Origin: CAKUFA01 sp963646285
Lineage (GTDB): Bacteria; Bacillota; Clostridia; Christensenellales; Aristaeellaceae
DNA length: 27,791 nt
Direction of reading: 5' to 3'
Assembly: GCA_963646285.1 (NCBI GenBank)
Contig: CAVIWF010000034.1
Coordinates: 1-27,791 of the forward strand
The position numbers were made by a program, and so were the translations under genes. The notes under the pieces were generated by a model, which saw only the letters and a list, made by a program, of their open reading frames with translations, was not told where the DNA came from and made no database searches. This document shows positions 16,418-23,811 of this stretch, in pieces; the first letter of the stretch is position 1, and every line of letters starts with the position of its first letter.

Positions 16418-17211
16418 AACTGTACCTTTCAGCCGATATTGAGGGAACCTGCGGCATTGCCGCCTGGGATGAAACAGAAAAGTCCCAGCCTGCCTATGCC
16501 GCCTTTGCCAACCAGATGAGCCGTGAAGTGGCAGCAGCCTGCGAGGGCGCCAATGCCGCCGGAACTGATTCCATTCTGGTGCGGGATGCTCACGACTCTG
16601 CCAGAAACATTCTGCCGGGGATGCTGCCGGAAAACGCCTGCATTTTTCGGGGCTGGGGTCGGGAACCCTATGCCATGATGAGCGGACTGGATGCTGACTT
16701 TGACGGTGCCATGTTTACCGGCTACCACTCCGGCGCAGGATGGGCAAGCAGCCCCCTGAGCCATACCATGAACCTGAACATTCATGGCGTACGGGTGAAC
16801 GGCGAAGACTGCCCGGAGCTGATGATGAACTGCCTGACCGCCGCCATGCTGGGGGTTCCTACCCGGTTGGTGACGGGGGATGCAGGCATTTGCGACTGGT
16901 TCAAGCGCTATGTGCCGGGAGCCATTACGGTGCCGGTGAGCCGTGGTGTAGGCAACGGCAGCATTTCCATGCACCCGGATAAGGCGGTACGTCTGATCCG
17001 TGAAGCTGCGGAACGGGCCATGAAACTACCCAAGGAAAGCTGCATGTTCCCCCTGCCGGAGCATTTCACGGTGGAGGTTAGCTATGTTCGCCATGAATCT
17101 GCCAGACGGGCAGGCTGGTATCCGGGAGCGGAACAAACAGATGACCGGACGGTGCGCTTCACCTGCGATGACTGGATGGATGCGCTGACTTTCTTCCATT
17201 TCTGCCTGTGA
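16414..17211 (+). CDS. M55-family D-aminopeptidase (DppA-like)
   Basis: A 265-residue zinc peptidase related to B. subtilis DppA, which releases D-amino acids from the N-terminus of D-peptides such as D-Ala-D-Ala. Zinc ligands correspond to D8 and E10 (SADIEG), H60 (VRDAHDS), H105 (FTGYHSG) and E135; H117 in LSHTM matches the proposed catalytic histidine. DppA assembles as a self-compartmentalising decamer. The start overlaps the M20 stop (ATGA), with GGAGGA nine bases upstream. In Bacillus, dppA heads a dipeptide transport operon; here the transporter is missing and cell-wall enzymes flank it, so use of D-Ala-containing peptides released from peptidoglycan is the likely role. Confidence 0.92.
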   Translation: MKLYLSADIEGTCGIAAWDETEKSQPAYAAFANQMSREVAAACEGANAAGTDSILVRDAHDSARNILPGMLPENACIFRGWGREPYAMMSGLDADFDGAMFTGYHSGAGWASSPLSHTMNLNIHGVRVNGEDCPELMMNCLTAAMLGVPTRLVTGDAGICDWFKRYVPGAITVPVSRGVGNGSISMHPDKAVRLIREAAERAMKLPKESCMFPLPEHFTVEVSYVRHESARRAGWYPGAEQTDDRTVRFTCDDWMDALTFFHFCL

Positions 17212-17221
17212 GGTGATGAAC

Positions 17222-18133
17222 ATGATTTTTCCCAAGCCTTTGCATCCCGGGGATACGGTGCGACTCATTGGCGTGGCAAGCCGCATTGAGGGCGATGATT
17301 TGCAGGGGGAAGTCCGCAAGCGGACGGACATGCTGGAAGCACTGGGCTTTCGGGTGAAGGTTGACGCAAGCTGCTTTCGGAAGTACGGCTATCTTTGCGG
17401 CACGGACGAAGAGCGGGCAAAAGCCCTGATGGATGCCTTCGATGATGACGGAGCAGATGGGGTATGGTGCATTCGGGGCGGCTATGGCTGTCTGCGGCTG
17501 CTGCCGCTGATGGATTGGCAGGTCATTCGCCGCAACCCCAAGGCGTTTGTTGGCTACAGCGACATCACCACCCTGCATATGGCCATCCAGCAGCGGTGCC
17601 AGCTGGCAACTTTCCACGGGCCTATGCCGGGTAACCTGCCCACAGCACCTTGGGCAAAGAAGAGCCTGATGGACGCCCTTGCCGGCAAGGCAGAAGAGGC
17701 ACTGAATCCGTCGGATCTGGCACCCTTGGAAGTGCTGCACCCGGGCGTTGGCTCAGGCGAAATGACCGGCGGCAATCTGTCCCTGGTAACGGCTTCCCTG
17801 GGCACGCCGGATGAAATTGATACAAAAAACAAGCTGCTTTTTCTGGAGGACGTGGGGGAGCAGGTTTATGCGCTGGATCGGTACCTCCATGAGCTGAAGC
17901 AGGCAGGAAAGTTTGAGGACTGCGCCGGGGTGATCCTGGGGCAATTCACCCGCTGCCCGGCGGAAACGGACGGCTTTACCATGCAGGAAGTGCTGCGGGA
18001 TGTGTTTGCAGATGTGCAGAAGCCTATTATGTGGGGGCTGCATGCAGGCCATGTGGACGACTCGCTGACCGTGCCTCTGGGGCGGAAATATTGTTTAGAC
18101 ACATTTCGGAGAAATGTCTATCTTTGTGAATAA
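17222..18133 (+). CDS. LD-carboxypeptidase / MccF-like S66 serine peptidase
   Basis: A 303-residue peptidase of family S66. LdcA enzymes remove the terminal D-Ala from murein tetrapeptides during recycling; MccF relatives cleave microcin C-like acyl-adenylates. The nucleophile S113 lies in GYSDIT (nucleophile elbow), E209 in LFLEDVGE and H277 in GLHAGHVDD complete the Ser-Glu-His triad. RGGYGCLRLL (about 85-94) is a family signature. There is no signal peptide, so it acts in the cytosol. The ATG at 17222 follows GAGGTGAT, which begins in the dppA-like stop region; GTG 17213 and ATG 17216 are in-frame alternatives inside that binding site. It is the last gene of the set and is followed by a strong terminator. 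Confidence 0.92.
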   Translation: MIFPKPLHPGDTVRLIGVASRIEGDDLQGEVRKRTDMLEALGFRVKVDASCFRKYGYLCGTDEERAKALMDAFDDDGADGVWCIRGGYGCLRLLPLMDWQVIRRNPKAFVGYSDITTLHMAIQQRCQLATFHGPMPGNLPTAPWAKKSLMDALAGKAEEALNPSDLAPLEVLHPGVGSGEMTGGNLSLVTASLGTPDEIDTKNKLLFLEDVGEQVYALDRYLHELKQAGKFEDCAGVILGQFTRCPAETDGFTMQEVLRDVFADVQKPIMWGLHAGHVDDSLTVPLGRKYCLDTFRRNVYLCE

Positions 18134-18137
18134 GCTT

Positions 18138-18180
18138 GTGGGAAAGAGTGGAAAAAGCTCTTTCCCACTTTTCCGTTTTT
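18138..18180 (+). terminator. Intrinsic terminator of the D-amino acid/cell-wall gene set
   Basis: GTGGGAAAGAG (18138-18148) and CTCTTTCCCAC (18158-18168) form a perfect 11-bp stem around a 9-base loop, followed by TTTTCCGTTTTT. It starts five bases after the LD-carboxypeptidase stop. Confidence 0.92.
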
Positions 18181-18230
18181 GGGGTGGATATCGTTAAATA
18201 ATGTACAAAGCAGGAAAAAAACATCCCATA

Positions 18231-18263
18231 GATTGCAAGTTTTGCGGAAAAGGGGATTGCAAG
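18231..18263 (+). repeat. Two direct copies of GATTGCAAG at the upp promoter
   Basis: GATTGCAAG occurs at 18231-18239 and 18255-18263, 24 bases apart start to start. The second copy contains the -35 box TTGCAA. The pair may be a tandem binding site for a regulator or may be chance; no known operator is recognised. Confidence 0.45.
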
Positions 18264-18285
18264 AAGCCATTGTATCTTGTATAAT
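18257..18285 (+). promoter_or_regulatory. Sigma-A promoter of upp
   Basis: TTGCAA (18257-18262), 17-base spacer, perfect TATAAT (18280-18285). The start would be near 18292, giving a leader of about 170 bases before the upp ATG, unusually long for this gene. Confidence 0.75.
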
Positions 18286-18357
18286 AGAAAACGAATTAAC
18301 ATGCAGATGGGAGCGTTTCGTGTCATGTTGCGGTGCAAACTGAGCTTGGAGAGATGG

Positions 18358-18395
18358 AGCGAATAAGGCTGTGAAACAGTGCTTGTTCGCTTTTT
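18358..18395 (+). terminator. Intrinsic terminator-like hairpin inside the upp leader (possible attenuator)
   Basis: AGCGAATAAG (18358-18367) pairs with CTTGTTCGCT (18382-18391), and an inner CTGT-GAA-ACAG hairpin caps it; the run of Ts at 18391-18395 follows at once. It lies between the upp promoter and upp start codon, about 70 bases before the ATG, with no good second promoter after it. That arrangement fits transcription attenuation, or a small RNA of about 105 bases. No PyrR-binding loop or known riboswitch was recognised in the leader. The gene-free stretch 18134-18462 is otherwise the terminator and promoter described separately. Confidence 0.6.
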
Positions 18396-18462
18396 CTCGA
18401 AATGCAGTTTTGACACCGAAAACTGGCAGCGTCTTCCATACTCATGGAGGAGGAAAAAGATT

Positions 18463-19092
18463 ATGAGCAATGTTCACGTTTTCGACCATCCCCTGATTCA
18501 GCACAAGCTGAGCATTATGCGGGACAAGAATACCGGCGTTAAGGAATTCCGTGAGCTGTTGGACGAAATCGCTATGTTGATGATTTATGAAGTAACCCGC
18601 GATTTGCCCACCGAAGAAGTAGAAGTGGAAACCCCCATCTGCAAGTGCAAAACTCGTATGCTCTCTGGCAAGAAGCTGGCTGTGGTGCCGATTCTCCGTG
18701 CTGGCTTGGGCATGGTGGACGGCGTGACCAATCTGATCCCTGCCTGCAAGGTGGGTCATATTGGCCTGTACCGTGACCCCAAGACGCTGGAGCCCGTAGA
18801 ATATTATTGCAAGCTGCCTGTGGACAGCGAAAATCGTGAACTGCTGGTGGTTGACCCCATGCTGGCAACCGGCGGCAGCGCCAGTGCAGCCATTACCTTT
18901 ATTAAAAATCGCGGCTGCCACAATATCCGCCTGGTCAACCTGATTGCTGCACCGGAAGGCATTGCACGCATTCAGAAGGATCACCCGGACGTGGATATTT
19001 ATGTGGCAGGCTTGGATGATCACCTGAATGATCATGGTTATATTGTTCCTGGCTTGGGCGATGCAGGCGACCGCCTGTTTGGCACAAAATAA
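18463..19092 (+). CDS. upp: Uracil phosphoribosyltransferase
   Basis: Pyrimidine salvage enzyme joining uracil and PRPP to give UMP; 209 residues, the standard length. The PRPP-binding loop VVDPMLATGGSASAAI, the VPILRAGLGMVDG motif and the C-terminal uracil-binding YIVPGLGDAGDRLFGT are all present. The ATG at 18463 has GGAGGAGG about nine bases upstream. The gene lies 42 bases before the V-ATPase genes with only a 5-bp hairpin (19097-19113) and no T-run between, so read-through into the ATPase genes is expected. In many Firmicutes upp precedes the F-type ATP synthase operon; here a V-type operon holds that place. Confidence 0.97.
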   Translation: MSNVHVFDHPLIQHKLSIMRDKNTGVKEFRELLDEIAMLMIYEVTRDLPTEEVEVETPICKCKTRMLSGKKLAVVPILRAGLGMVDGVTNLIPACKVGHIGLYRDPKTLEPVEYYCKLPVDSENRELLVVDPMLATGGSASAAITFIKNRGCHNIRLVNLIAAPEGIARIQKDHPDVDIYVAGLDDHLNDHGYIVPGLGDAGDRLFGTK

Positions 19093-19134
19093 CGCAGGGG
19101 AAGAAGCATCCCCGACGGAAAGGTGGTGATTAGG

Positions 19135-19458
19135 TTGTCGCTGGAAGTATTAAGTCGTATCCGTGAAGCGGAAGAGCAGGCGGAGGGCGAGAAGCAGGAT
19201 GCACAGCGGGAAGCACGGGACATGATCAAGTCCGTGGAGGCTGCCTGTGCCGCTGCAGAACGTGCCGCTGCGGTGGAGCAGCGCGGCATGTACCAGCAGC
19301 TCATGGAAGGCAAGCGGCAGACGGTTCTGCTGCACTTGAAGGAAAGCCGTGATGCTGCCGATGCGCAGGTGGCTTCTGAAATGAAGCAGGCTGAAGGACG
19401 GCTGGATCAGGCGGCAAGTCTGATCTTCGAAAGGGTCGTGAAGCATGGCAATCGTTGA
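19135..19458 (+). CDS. V-type ATPase subunit G/H (peripheral stalk, NtpF/AhaH-like)
   Basis: A 107-residue, strongly charged, Ala/Glu-rich coiled coil (EAEEQAEGEKQDAQREARD and onward) as expected of the stalk subunit that pairs with subunit E. Sequence identity in such proteins is low, and the call leans on its place as first gene before subunit I, matching ntpF in Enterococcus hirae. The TTG at 19135 is preferred: AGGTGGTGAT lies just upstream and the product then begins MSLEVL, as homologues often do; GTG 19123 and 19126 are alternatives inside the ribosome binding site. It overlaps subunit I by 14 bases. Confidence 0.82.
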   Translation: MSLEVLSRIREAEEQAEGEKQDAQREARDMIKSVEAACAAAERAAAVEQRGMYQQLMEGKRQTVLLHLKESRDAADAQVASEMKQAEGRLDQAASLIFERVVKHGNR

Positions 19459-21355
19459 AATGAAGCGAATCAATCTGCTGGCCATGCGGCAGGATCAGCG
19501 CAAGCTCTTCAAGGCCATGCAGCGGATGGGATGCGTGGAGGTTTCGCCGATTCAGGAAGAGGAAGCCGAAGCGTATCGGGTGAAGGACTCGGGCAGGCTG
19601 GCCCGGGTGGAGGACACCATGAACCGGCTGACCTGGGTCATGAACCATCTGGGCCGCTACAACAAGCAGAAAGCACCCTTCATGGGCAATCGGCCGGATG
19701 CACCGGAAGATGAGGTTGCCTACATTGCAGCCCATGAGGATGAACTGACGAATCTGCTGGATCATGCGGACAGCCTGGAAAAGCGAAGCGGTGAGTTCAA
19801 GGGGCAGCTGGCACGGATTGCTGCCGAGCAGGAACAGCTGACGCCTTGGCTGAGCCTTGACATTCCCGTGGAGGAAATCAAGAGCACCAAGGATGTGTTC
19901 CAGCAGGCAGGCACCATGAACAAGTCTGCCGTACAGGCCCTCTTGCAGCGCTGGAACGGCCGGGAAGTGTGCCTGGAAGTGCTCAGCGAGGTGCGGGAAA
20001 GCGCCTATGTGTGGGTAGCTGCCCATGCCTCCGTCAAGGATGAATTCCTTGCAGACCTGAAGGCTGCCGGCTATGCGCCCCAGTCCTTTGGCGACAATCA
20101 TGGACTGATCCGTGATCGCTACGAGGCACTGAAGCAGGAAACGGAAAAGGTCAAAGCAGGACAAGCTGCGCTGGAAAAAGAATGGCAGACCATGGCGGAA
20201 AGCCTGACACGGCTGAAGATCTGGTATGACATGCTCAGCGTGGAAAAGGACAATTTGCAGGCGGCGGAACGCACCATCGGAACAGGCGCGACCTTCCTGA
20301 TGCGTGGCTGGGTACCGGCTGCATTGAGCGAAAAAGTGCAGAAGCGGCTGGTGGAACTGTCTCCCTCGGCAGTGGTGGAAATCACTGACCCGGCGGATGA
20401 TGATCCACCCCCTGTGCAGCTGCACAACAACAAGTACGTTACACCCTTTGAATCCATCATTGAAGGCTTTGCCCTTCCTGCCCCCGGCAGCATTGACCCC
20501 ACGGCAGTCATGGCACCGTTCTATGCGCTGCTGTTTGGCATGATGCTTTCCGATGCAGGCTACGGCTTGGTCATGGCCATTGCCATTCCCCTTTTGGTGA
20601 AGCTGAAACAGCCTGCCAAGAGTAATCAAAAGCTGTTGTGGGTGCTGTTCTTCAGTGCATTGGCCACGGTGGTGTGTGGTGCTGTGTACAACACCTGGTT
20701 CGGCTTCAACCTGCCGATCAAGAGCATTCTGGATCCCATCAACGATCCCATGCCGGTGATGATTGTATGCATGGGCATTGGCGTGATTCACCTGTATGCA
20801 GGCCTTTGCGTAGGCGCCTATGCCAACATTCGCAAGGGAAAACCGCTGGATGCGGTATATGACCAGCTGAGCTGGATGCTTGCCGTAACCGGTGCCATCA
20901 TGCTGGTGCTGGACGGCGTAGCGGCAGAAATCGGCAAGTGGATGGCCATTGCAGGCGTTGCACTGATTGTGCTGTTTGCAGGGCGTGAAAAGAAGAACCC
21001 CTTCGCACGGCTCATGGGCGGCTTGGGTGCTCTTTACGGAGCCACCAGCTGGATTTCCGACATTCTCAGCTACATGCGTTTGTTCGGCATGGGCTTGGCA
21101 ACCGGCGTTATCGGCATGGTAATCAACCAGCTGATCGGCATGGTGTTCAGCGCAGGCATTGTGGGCAAGATCATCGGCAGCGTGCTGTTTGTGGCGGCTC
21201 ATGCCTTCAATCTGGGCATCAACGCCCTGGGCGCATACGTTCACTCCTGCCGGCTGCAGTACATCGAGTTTTTCGGCAAGTTCTACGAGGAAGGCGGCGT
21301 TGCTTTCAAGCCGCTGAACTACAATACACGGTATGTCAACTTCAAAGAAGTTTGA
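19445..21355 (+). CDS. ntpI: V-type ATPase subunit I (membrane a-subunit)
   Basis: A 636-residue stator subunit forming the ion half-channels beside the K ring. The N-terminal half (to about residue 340) is soluble and coiled-coil rich; the C-terminal half has about seven to eight hydrophobic helices, starting with AVMAPFYALLFGMMLSDAGY. The essential arginine that faces the K-ring glutamate is R545 in SYMRLFGMGLATG. Length agrees with the family (about 630-660). The ATG at 19445 follows AAAGGG in the end of the preceding gene, with a 14-base overlap. Confidence 0.95.
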   Translation: MAIVEMKRINLLAMRQDQRKLFKAMQRMGCVEVSPIQEEEAEAYRVKDSGRLARVEDTMNRLTWVMNHLGRYNKQKAPFMGNRPDAPEDEVAYIAAHEDELTNLLDHADSLEKRSGEFKGQLARIAAEQEQLTPWLSLDIPVEEIKSTKDVFQQAGTMNKSAVQALLQRWNGREVCLEVLSEVRESAYVWVAAHASVKDEFLADLKAAGYAPQSFGDNHGLIRDRYEALKQETEKVKAGQAALEKEWQTMAESLTRLKIWYDMLSVEKDNLQAAERTIGTGATFLMRGWVPAALSEKVQKRLVELSPSAVVEITDPADDDPPPVQLHNNKYVTPFESIIEGFALPAPGSIDPTAVMAPFYALLFGMMLSDAGYGLVMAIAIPLLVKLKQPAKSNQKLLWVLFFSALATVVCGAVYNTWFGFNLPIKSILDPINDPMPVMIVCMGIGVIHLYAGLCVGAYANIRKGKPLDAVYDQLSWMLAVTGAIMLVLDGVAAEIGKWMAIAGVALIVLFAGREKKNPFARLMGGLGALYGATSWISDILSYMRLFGMGLATGVIGMVINQLIGMVFSAGIVGKIIGSVLFVAAHAFNLGINALGAYVHSCRLQYIEFFGKFYEEGGVAFKPLNYNTRYVNFKEV

Positions 21356-21377
21356 ACATTGAAGGAGGAAATGAAAC

Positions 21378-21854
21378 ATGGAATGGGGACTGGTTCTGGC
21401 TTTTGCGGCGGCCGCACTTGCGGTGATCCTGCCCGGCATGGGCTCTTCTAAGGCTGTTGGCGCCTGCGGCGAAACCGCATCCGGTGTTTCTACTGAGAAT
21501 CCTGAAGTGAACTCCAAGCTGCTGGTTCTGCAGCTGCTGCCTGCTACCCAGGGTATTTACGGCTTCCTGATTGCCGTGATCATCATGATCAAGACCGGCA
21601 TCCTGTCCGGCAACCTGGCAAACGTAACGCTGCTGCAGGGCATCGAGCTGGTTGTGGCTGCACTGCCCATCGCTGTTGTGGGTTACTTCTCCGCACTGAA
21701 GCAGGGTCAGGTGGCTTCCGCTGGTATGCTCATGACCGGCAAGCGTCCTGAAATGAGCGGCAAGGGCATCACCATGACCGTTATGGTGGAAACCTACGCC
21801 GTGCTGTCTCTGCTGGTTTCCTTCCTGGCTGTGAATGCCATCAACGTGGGTTAA
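21378..21854 (+). CDS. ntpK: V-type ATPase subunit K (rotor ring proteolipid)
   Basis: A 158-residue membrane protein with two duplicated hairpins, four helices in all. The ion-carrying glutamate is E138 in MVETYA. Relative to E. hirae NtpK, whose Na+ is held by L61, T64, Q65, Q110 and E139 with Y68 nearby, the equivalents L54, T57, Q58, Q109, E138 and Y61 are all present (LLPATQGIYG and LKQGQVA). As in NtpK, only the second hairpin carries the carboxylate; the first has Gln. This predicts Na+ coupling. A GGAGG lies just before the ATG at 21378, and the gene ends seven bases before the subunit E ribosome binding context. Confidence 0.95.
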   Translation: MEWGLVLAFAAAALAVILPGMGSSKAVGACGETASGVSTENPEVNSKLLVLQLLPATQGIYGFLIAVIIMIKTGILSGNLANVTLLQGIELVVAALPIAVVGYFSALKQGQVASAGMLMTGKRPEMSGKGITMTVMVETYAVLSLLVSFLAVNAINVG

Positions 21855-21867
21855 GGAGCGAATGCTC

Positions 21868-22467
21868 ATGAATGCAACTGCGATCCTGGAGAAAATCCAA
21901 GAGGAAGCAAAGGTGAATGCCGCTGCCATCCTCCAAGAGGCCAACGATCGCGCTGAAAAGATGCGCACTGCATCCGATGCCAAGATTGCATCTGCCAAGG
22001 CTGAAATGGAAAAGAAGGCCAAGGCTGACGGTTTGGTGGAGGAACAGCGGCTGATCCGCATGGAAGAGCTGGATGGGCGCAAGCGCGTATTGGCGGCTAA
22101 ACGCAGCCTGATTGAACGTGCCTTTGACGGCGCACTGCAAAAGATGGAGGCCATGCCTGCCAAAGAAGCCCGGACGTTCCTGCTGGAGATGATTCAGCAG
22201 GTGGCGGAAGGGGATGAGCAGATCGTTGTCGGTGCTGACCATGACGCATGGTTCGACGATACCTTTGTCACTGCGGCCAATGAAGCACTGAAGAAGGCAG
22301 GGCGCAAGGCGGAACTGTCGGTTGCAAGCGAAAAGCGAAGCGGCGTCAGCGGCCTGATTCTTGCCAAGGATGATACGGAAATCAACTGCGGCTATGCCTC
22401 CATTCTGGAAAGCAAACGGCTGGAAATGGAAGCGGAGGTTGCGCAGGTCCTTTTCCCGGAAAAGTAA
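21868..22467 (+). CDS. ntpE: V-type ATPase subunit E (peripheral stalk)
   Basis: A 199-residue stalk protein. The first 100 residues form a long Ala/Glu/Lys coiled coil (IQEEAKVNAAAILQEAND), and the rest a globular domain that contacts the A/B head (LILAKDDTEINCGYASILES is a family-like end region). The ATG at 21868 is chosen over 21862 because AAGGAG (21853-21858) is nine bases away from it but only three from the other. The ribosome binding site begins in the subunit K stop codon. Confidence 0.92.
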   Translation: MNATAILEKIQEEAKVNAAAILQEANDRAEKMRTASDAKIASAKAEMEKKAKADGLVEEQRLIRMEELDGRKRVLAAKRSLIERAFDGALQKMEAMPAKEARTFLLEMIQQVAEGDEQIVVGADHDAWFDDTFVTAANEALKKAGRKAELSVASEKRSGVSGLILAKDDTEINCGYASILESKRLEMEAEVAQVLFPEK

Positions 22468-22497
22468 CAAATCCGATGAAAGAAGGGAGGGCTGGCC

Positions 22498-23475
22498 ATG
22501 CCACAGGAAAGCGTGGGCTACGCCGTAGGACGCATCAGCATGCTGCGTCGTGACGCGCTGGATGCCAGTCGCCTGGAAAGACTGCTTTCCACGGCAAGCT
22601 ATGCTGAAGCAAAGCGTACCCTTTCGGAAATCGGATGGACTGCCGCCGAGGAGGCGGATCATGAACAGCTGGCCATGGAGCGGGTTGCGGAAGCGAGCCG
22701 CATTGTACGTCAGCTGTCCACCGATGAAAAGGTCACGAATTGTTTCTTACTCAAGTATGATATTGCAAATTTGAAAATGCTGCTGAAGGCCAGGTGTCTG
22801 GGCATTACAGCCGACTACCTGTCGGACAGTGGTACCATGGCGGTGGATGCTTTGCGGCATGCCGTGGCGGATCACAACTACAGGACGCTTCCTGCCCCCA
22901 TTGCACAGGCCATGGAGGAGCTGGAAAAAGAGCTTGTGGTCAGCGTGGATCCTCTGGCTATTGATGTGAAGCTGGATCAGGCCATGTTTCGGCAGATTTT
23001 CGCCAGCCTGGAAAAGACCAGGTGCCAAACGGCTGTGAAGTACTTTCAGGCACGGGCGGATTTGCTGAACGCATTGGCCATGCTCCGCAGCCGGCAAATG
23101 AAAAAGGATGCTGCTTTCTTCATGCATGTGCTGCTCCAAGGCGGAACCATTGCTGATGCAGTGTGGGAAGCAACCTTCACCAAGGTGGAGGAGCTGCCCA
23201 AGCTGCTGAGCAAGTATGGCGCTTCCGTACAGGATGCAGCCTACCGTGCGGTTGGGGATCCGGCTCATTTGCCCGGCTTGGAAAAGGCCATGGATAATGA
23301 GCTGCTGAAGCTGTTCCTGCCTTACAAGTACGACAACATGCATCTGGAATTTATTCTCAGCTATCTGCTGGCCACGGAACGTGAAGCGGCGGCAGTGCGG
23401 CTGGTGATGGCTGGCAAGGCCAATGGCTTTGCCATGGAAGCCATCAGGGAAAGGCTGCGTGATCTGTATGGCTGA
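22498..23475 (+). CDS. ntpC: V-type ATPase subunit C (central stalk adaptor, d-like)
   Basis: A 325-residue, mostly helical subunit that seats the central D/F shaft on the K ring. GYAVGRISMLRRDAL at the start and the near-C-terminal YKYDNMHLEFILSYLLA are recognisable family segments, and the length is usual. The ATG at 22498 follows AAGGGAGGG. Its 3' end overlaps the subunit F gene by eight bases. Confidence 0.93.
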   Translation: MPQESVGYAVGRISMLRRDALDASRLERLLSTASYAEAKRTLSEIGWTAAEEADHEQLAMERVAEASRIVRQLSTDEKVTNCFLLKYDIANLKMLLKARCLGITADYLSDSGTMAVDALRHAVADHNYRTLPAPIAQAMEELEKELVVSVDPLAIDVKLDQAMFRQIFASLEKTRCQTAVKYFQARADLLNALAMLRSRQMKKDAAFFMHVLLQGGTIADAVWEATFTKVEELPKLLSKYGASVQDAAYRAVGDPAHLPGLEKAMDNELLKLFLPYKYDNMHLEFILSYLLATEREAAAVRLVMAGKANGFAMEAIRERLRDLYG

Positions 23476-23806
23476 GATGAAGAAGATGGGCGTCGTAGGG
23501 GAACGGGATGCGGTACTGGCCTTTAAGGCGGTGGGTATGCGTGTCATCGACGTTTCCACGGCGGAAGAAACCACAGCAGCACTGCATAAGCTGGCCTGTG
23601 AAGGTGTGCCGGTGATTTTCATCACGGAAACCATGGCGGAGCTTGTGCCGGAAGCATTGCAGAAGTATAAGACCATGCCGGGTACGGCGGTGATTCCCAT
23701 CCCCGGCAGCCAGGGCGTAAACGGATTCGGCCTTGGGCGCGTGAAGGCCAATGTAGAAAAGGCCATCGGCGCAGATATTTTGTTCAATAACAAGAAAGAG
23801 GGGTAA
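23468..23806 (+). CDS. V-type ATPase subunit F (central shaft)
   Basis: A 112-residue Rossmann-like shaft subunit binding subunit D. MGVVGERDAVLAFKAVGMRV at the start and the PVIFITETMAE strand are typical, and PIPGSQGV is the conserved loop. The gene corresponds to ntpG of E. hirae. The ATG at 23468 lies inside the end of subunit C; the longer open frame back to 23423 is within that gene and is rejected. The stop codon nearly touches the next start. Confidence 0.93.
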   Translation: MAEMKKMGVVGERDAVLAFKAVGMRVIDVSTAEETTAALHKLACEGVPVIFITETMAELVPEALQKYKTMPGTAVIPIPGSQGVNGFGLGRVKANVEKAIGADILFNNKKEG

Positions 23807-23811
23807 TGACC

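Noticed and set aside
18410..18442. TTGACA followed by CATACT as a second upp promoter after the leader terminator
   Set aside because: The spacer is 21 bases, too long for a normal sigma-A promoter, and the -10 is poor.
19097..19113. GGGGA/TCCCC hairpin between upp and the ATPase genes as a terminator
   Set aside because: The stem is only 5 bp and no T-run follows.
19301..21517. A 738-codon minus-strand open frame opposite subunit I
   Set aside because: Antisense shadow of a confident gene, low-complexity His/Gln-rich translation and no start signal.
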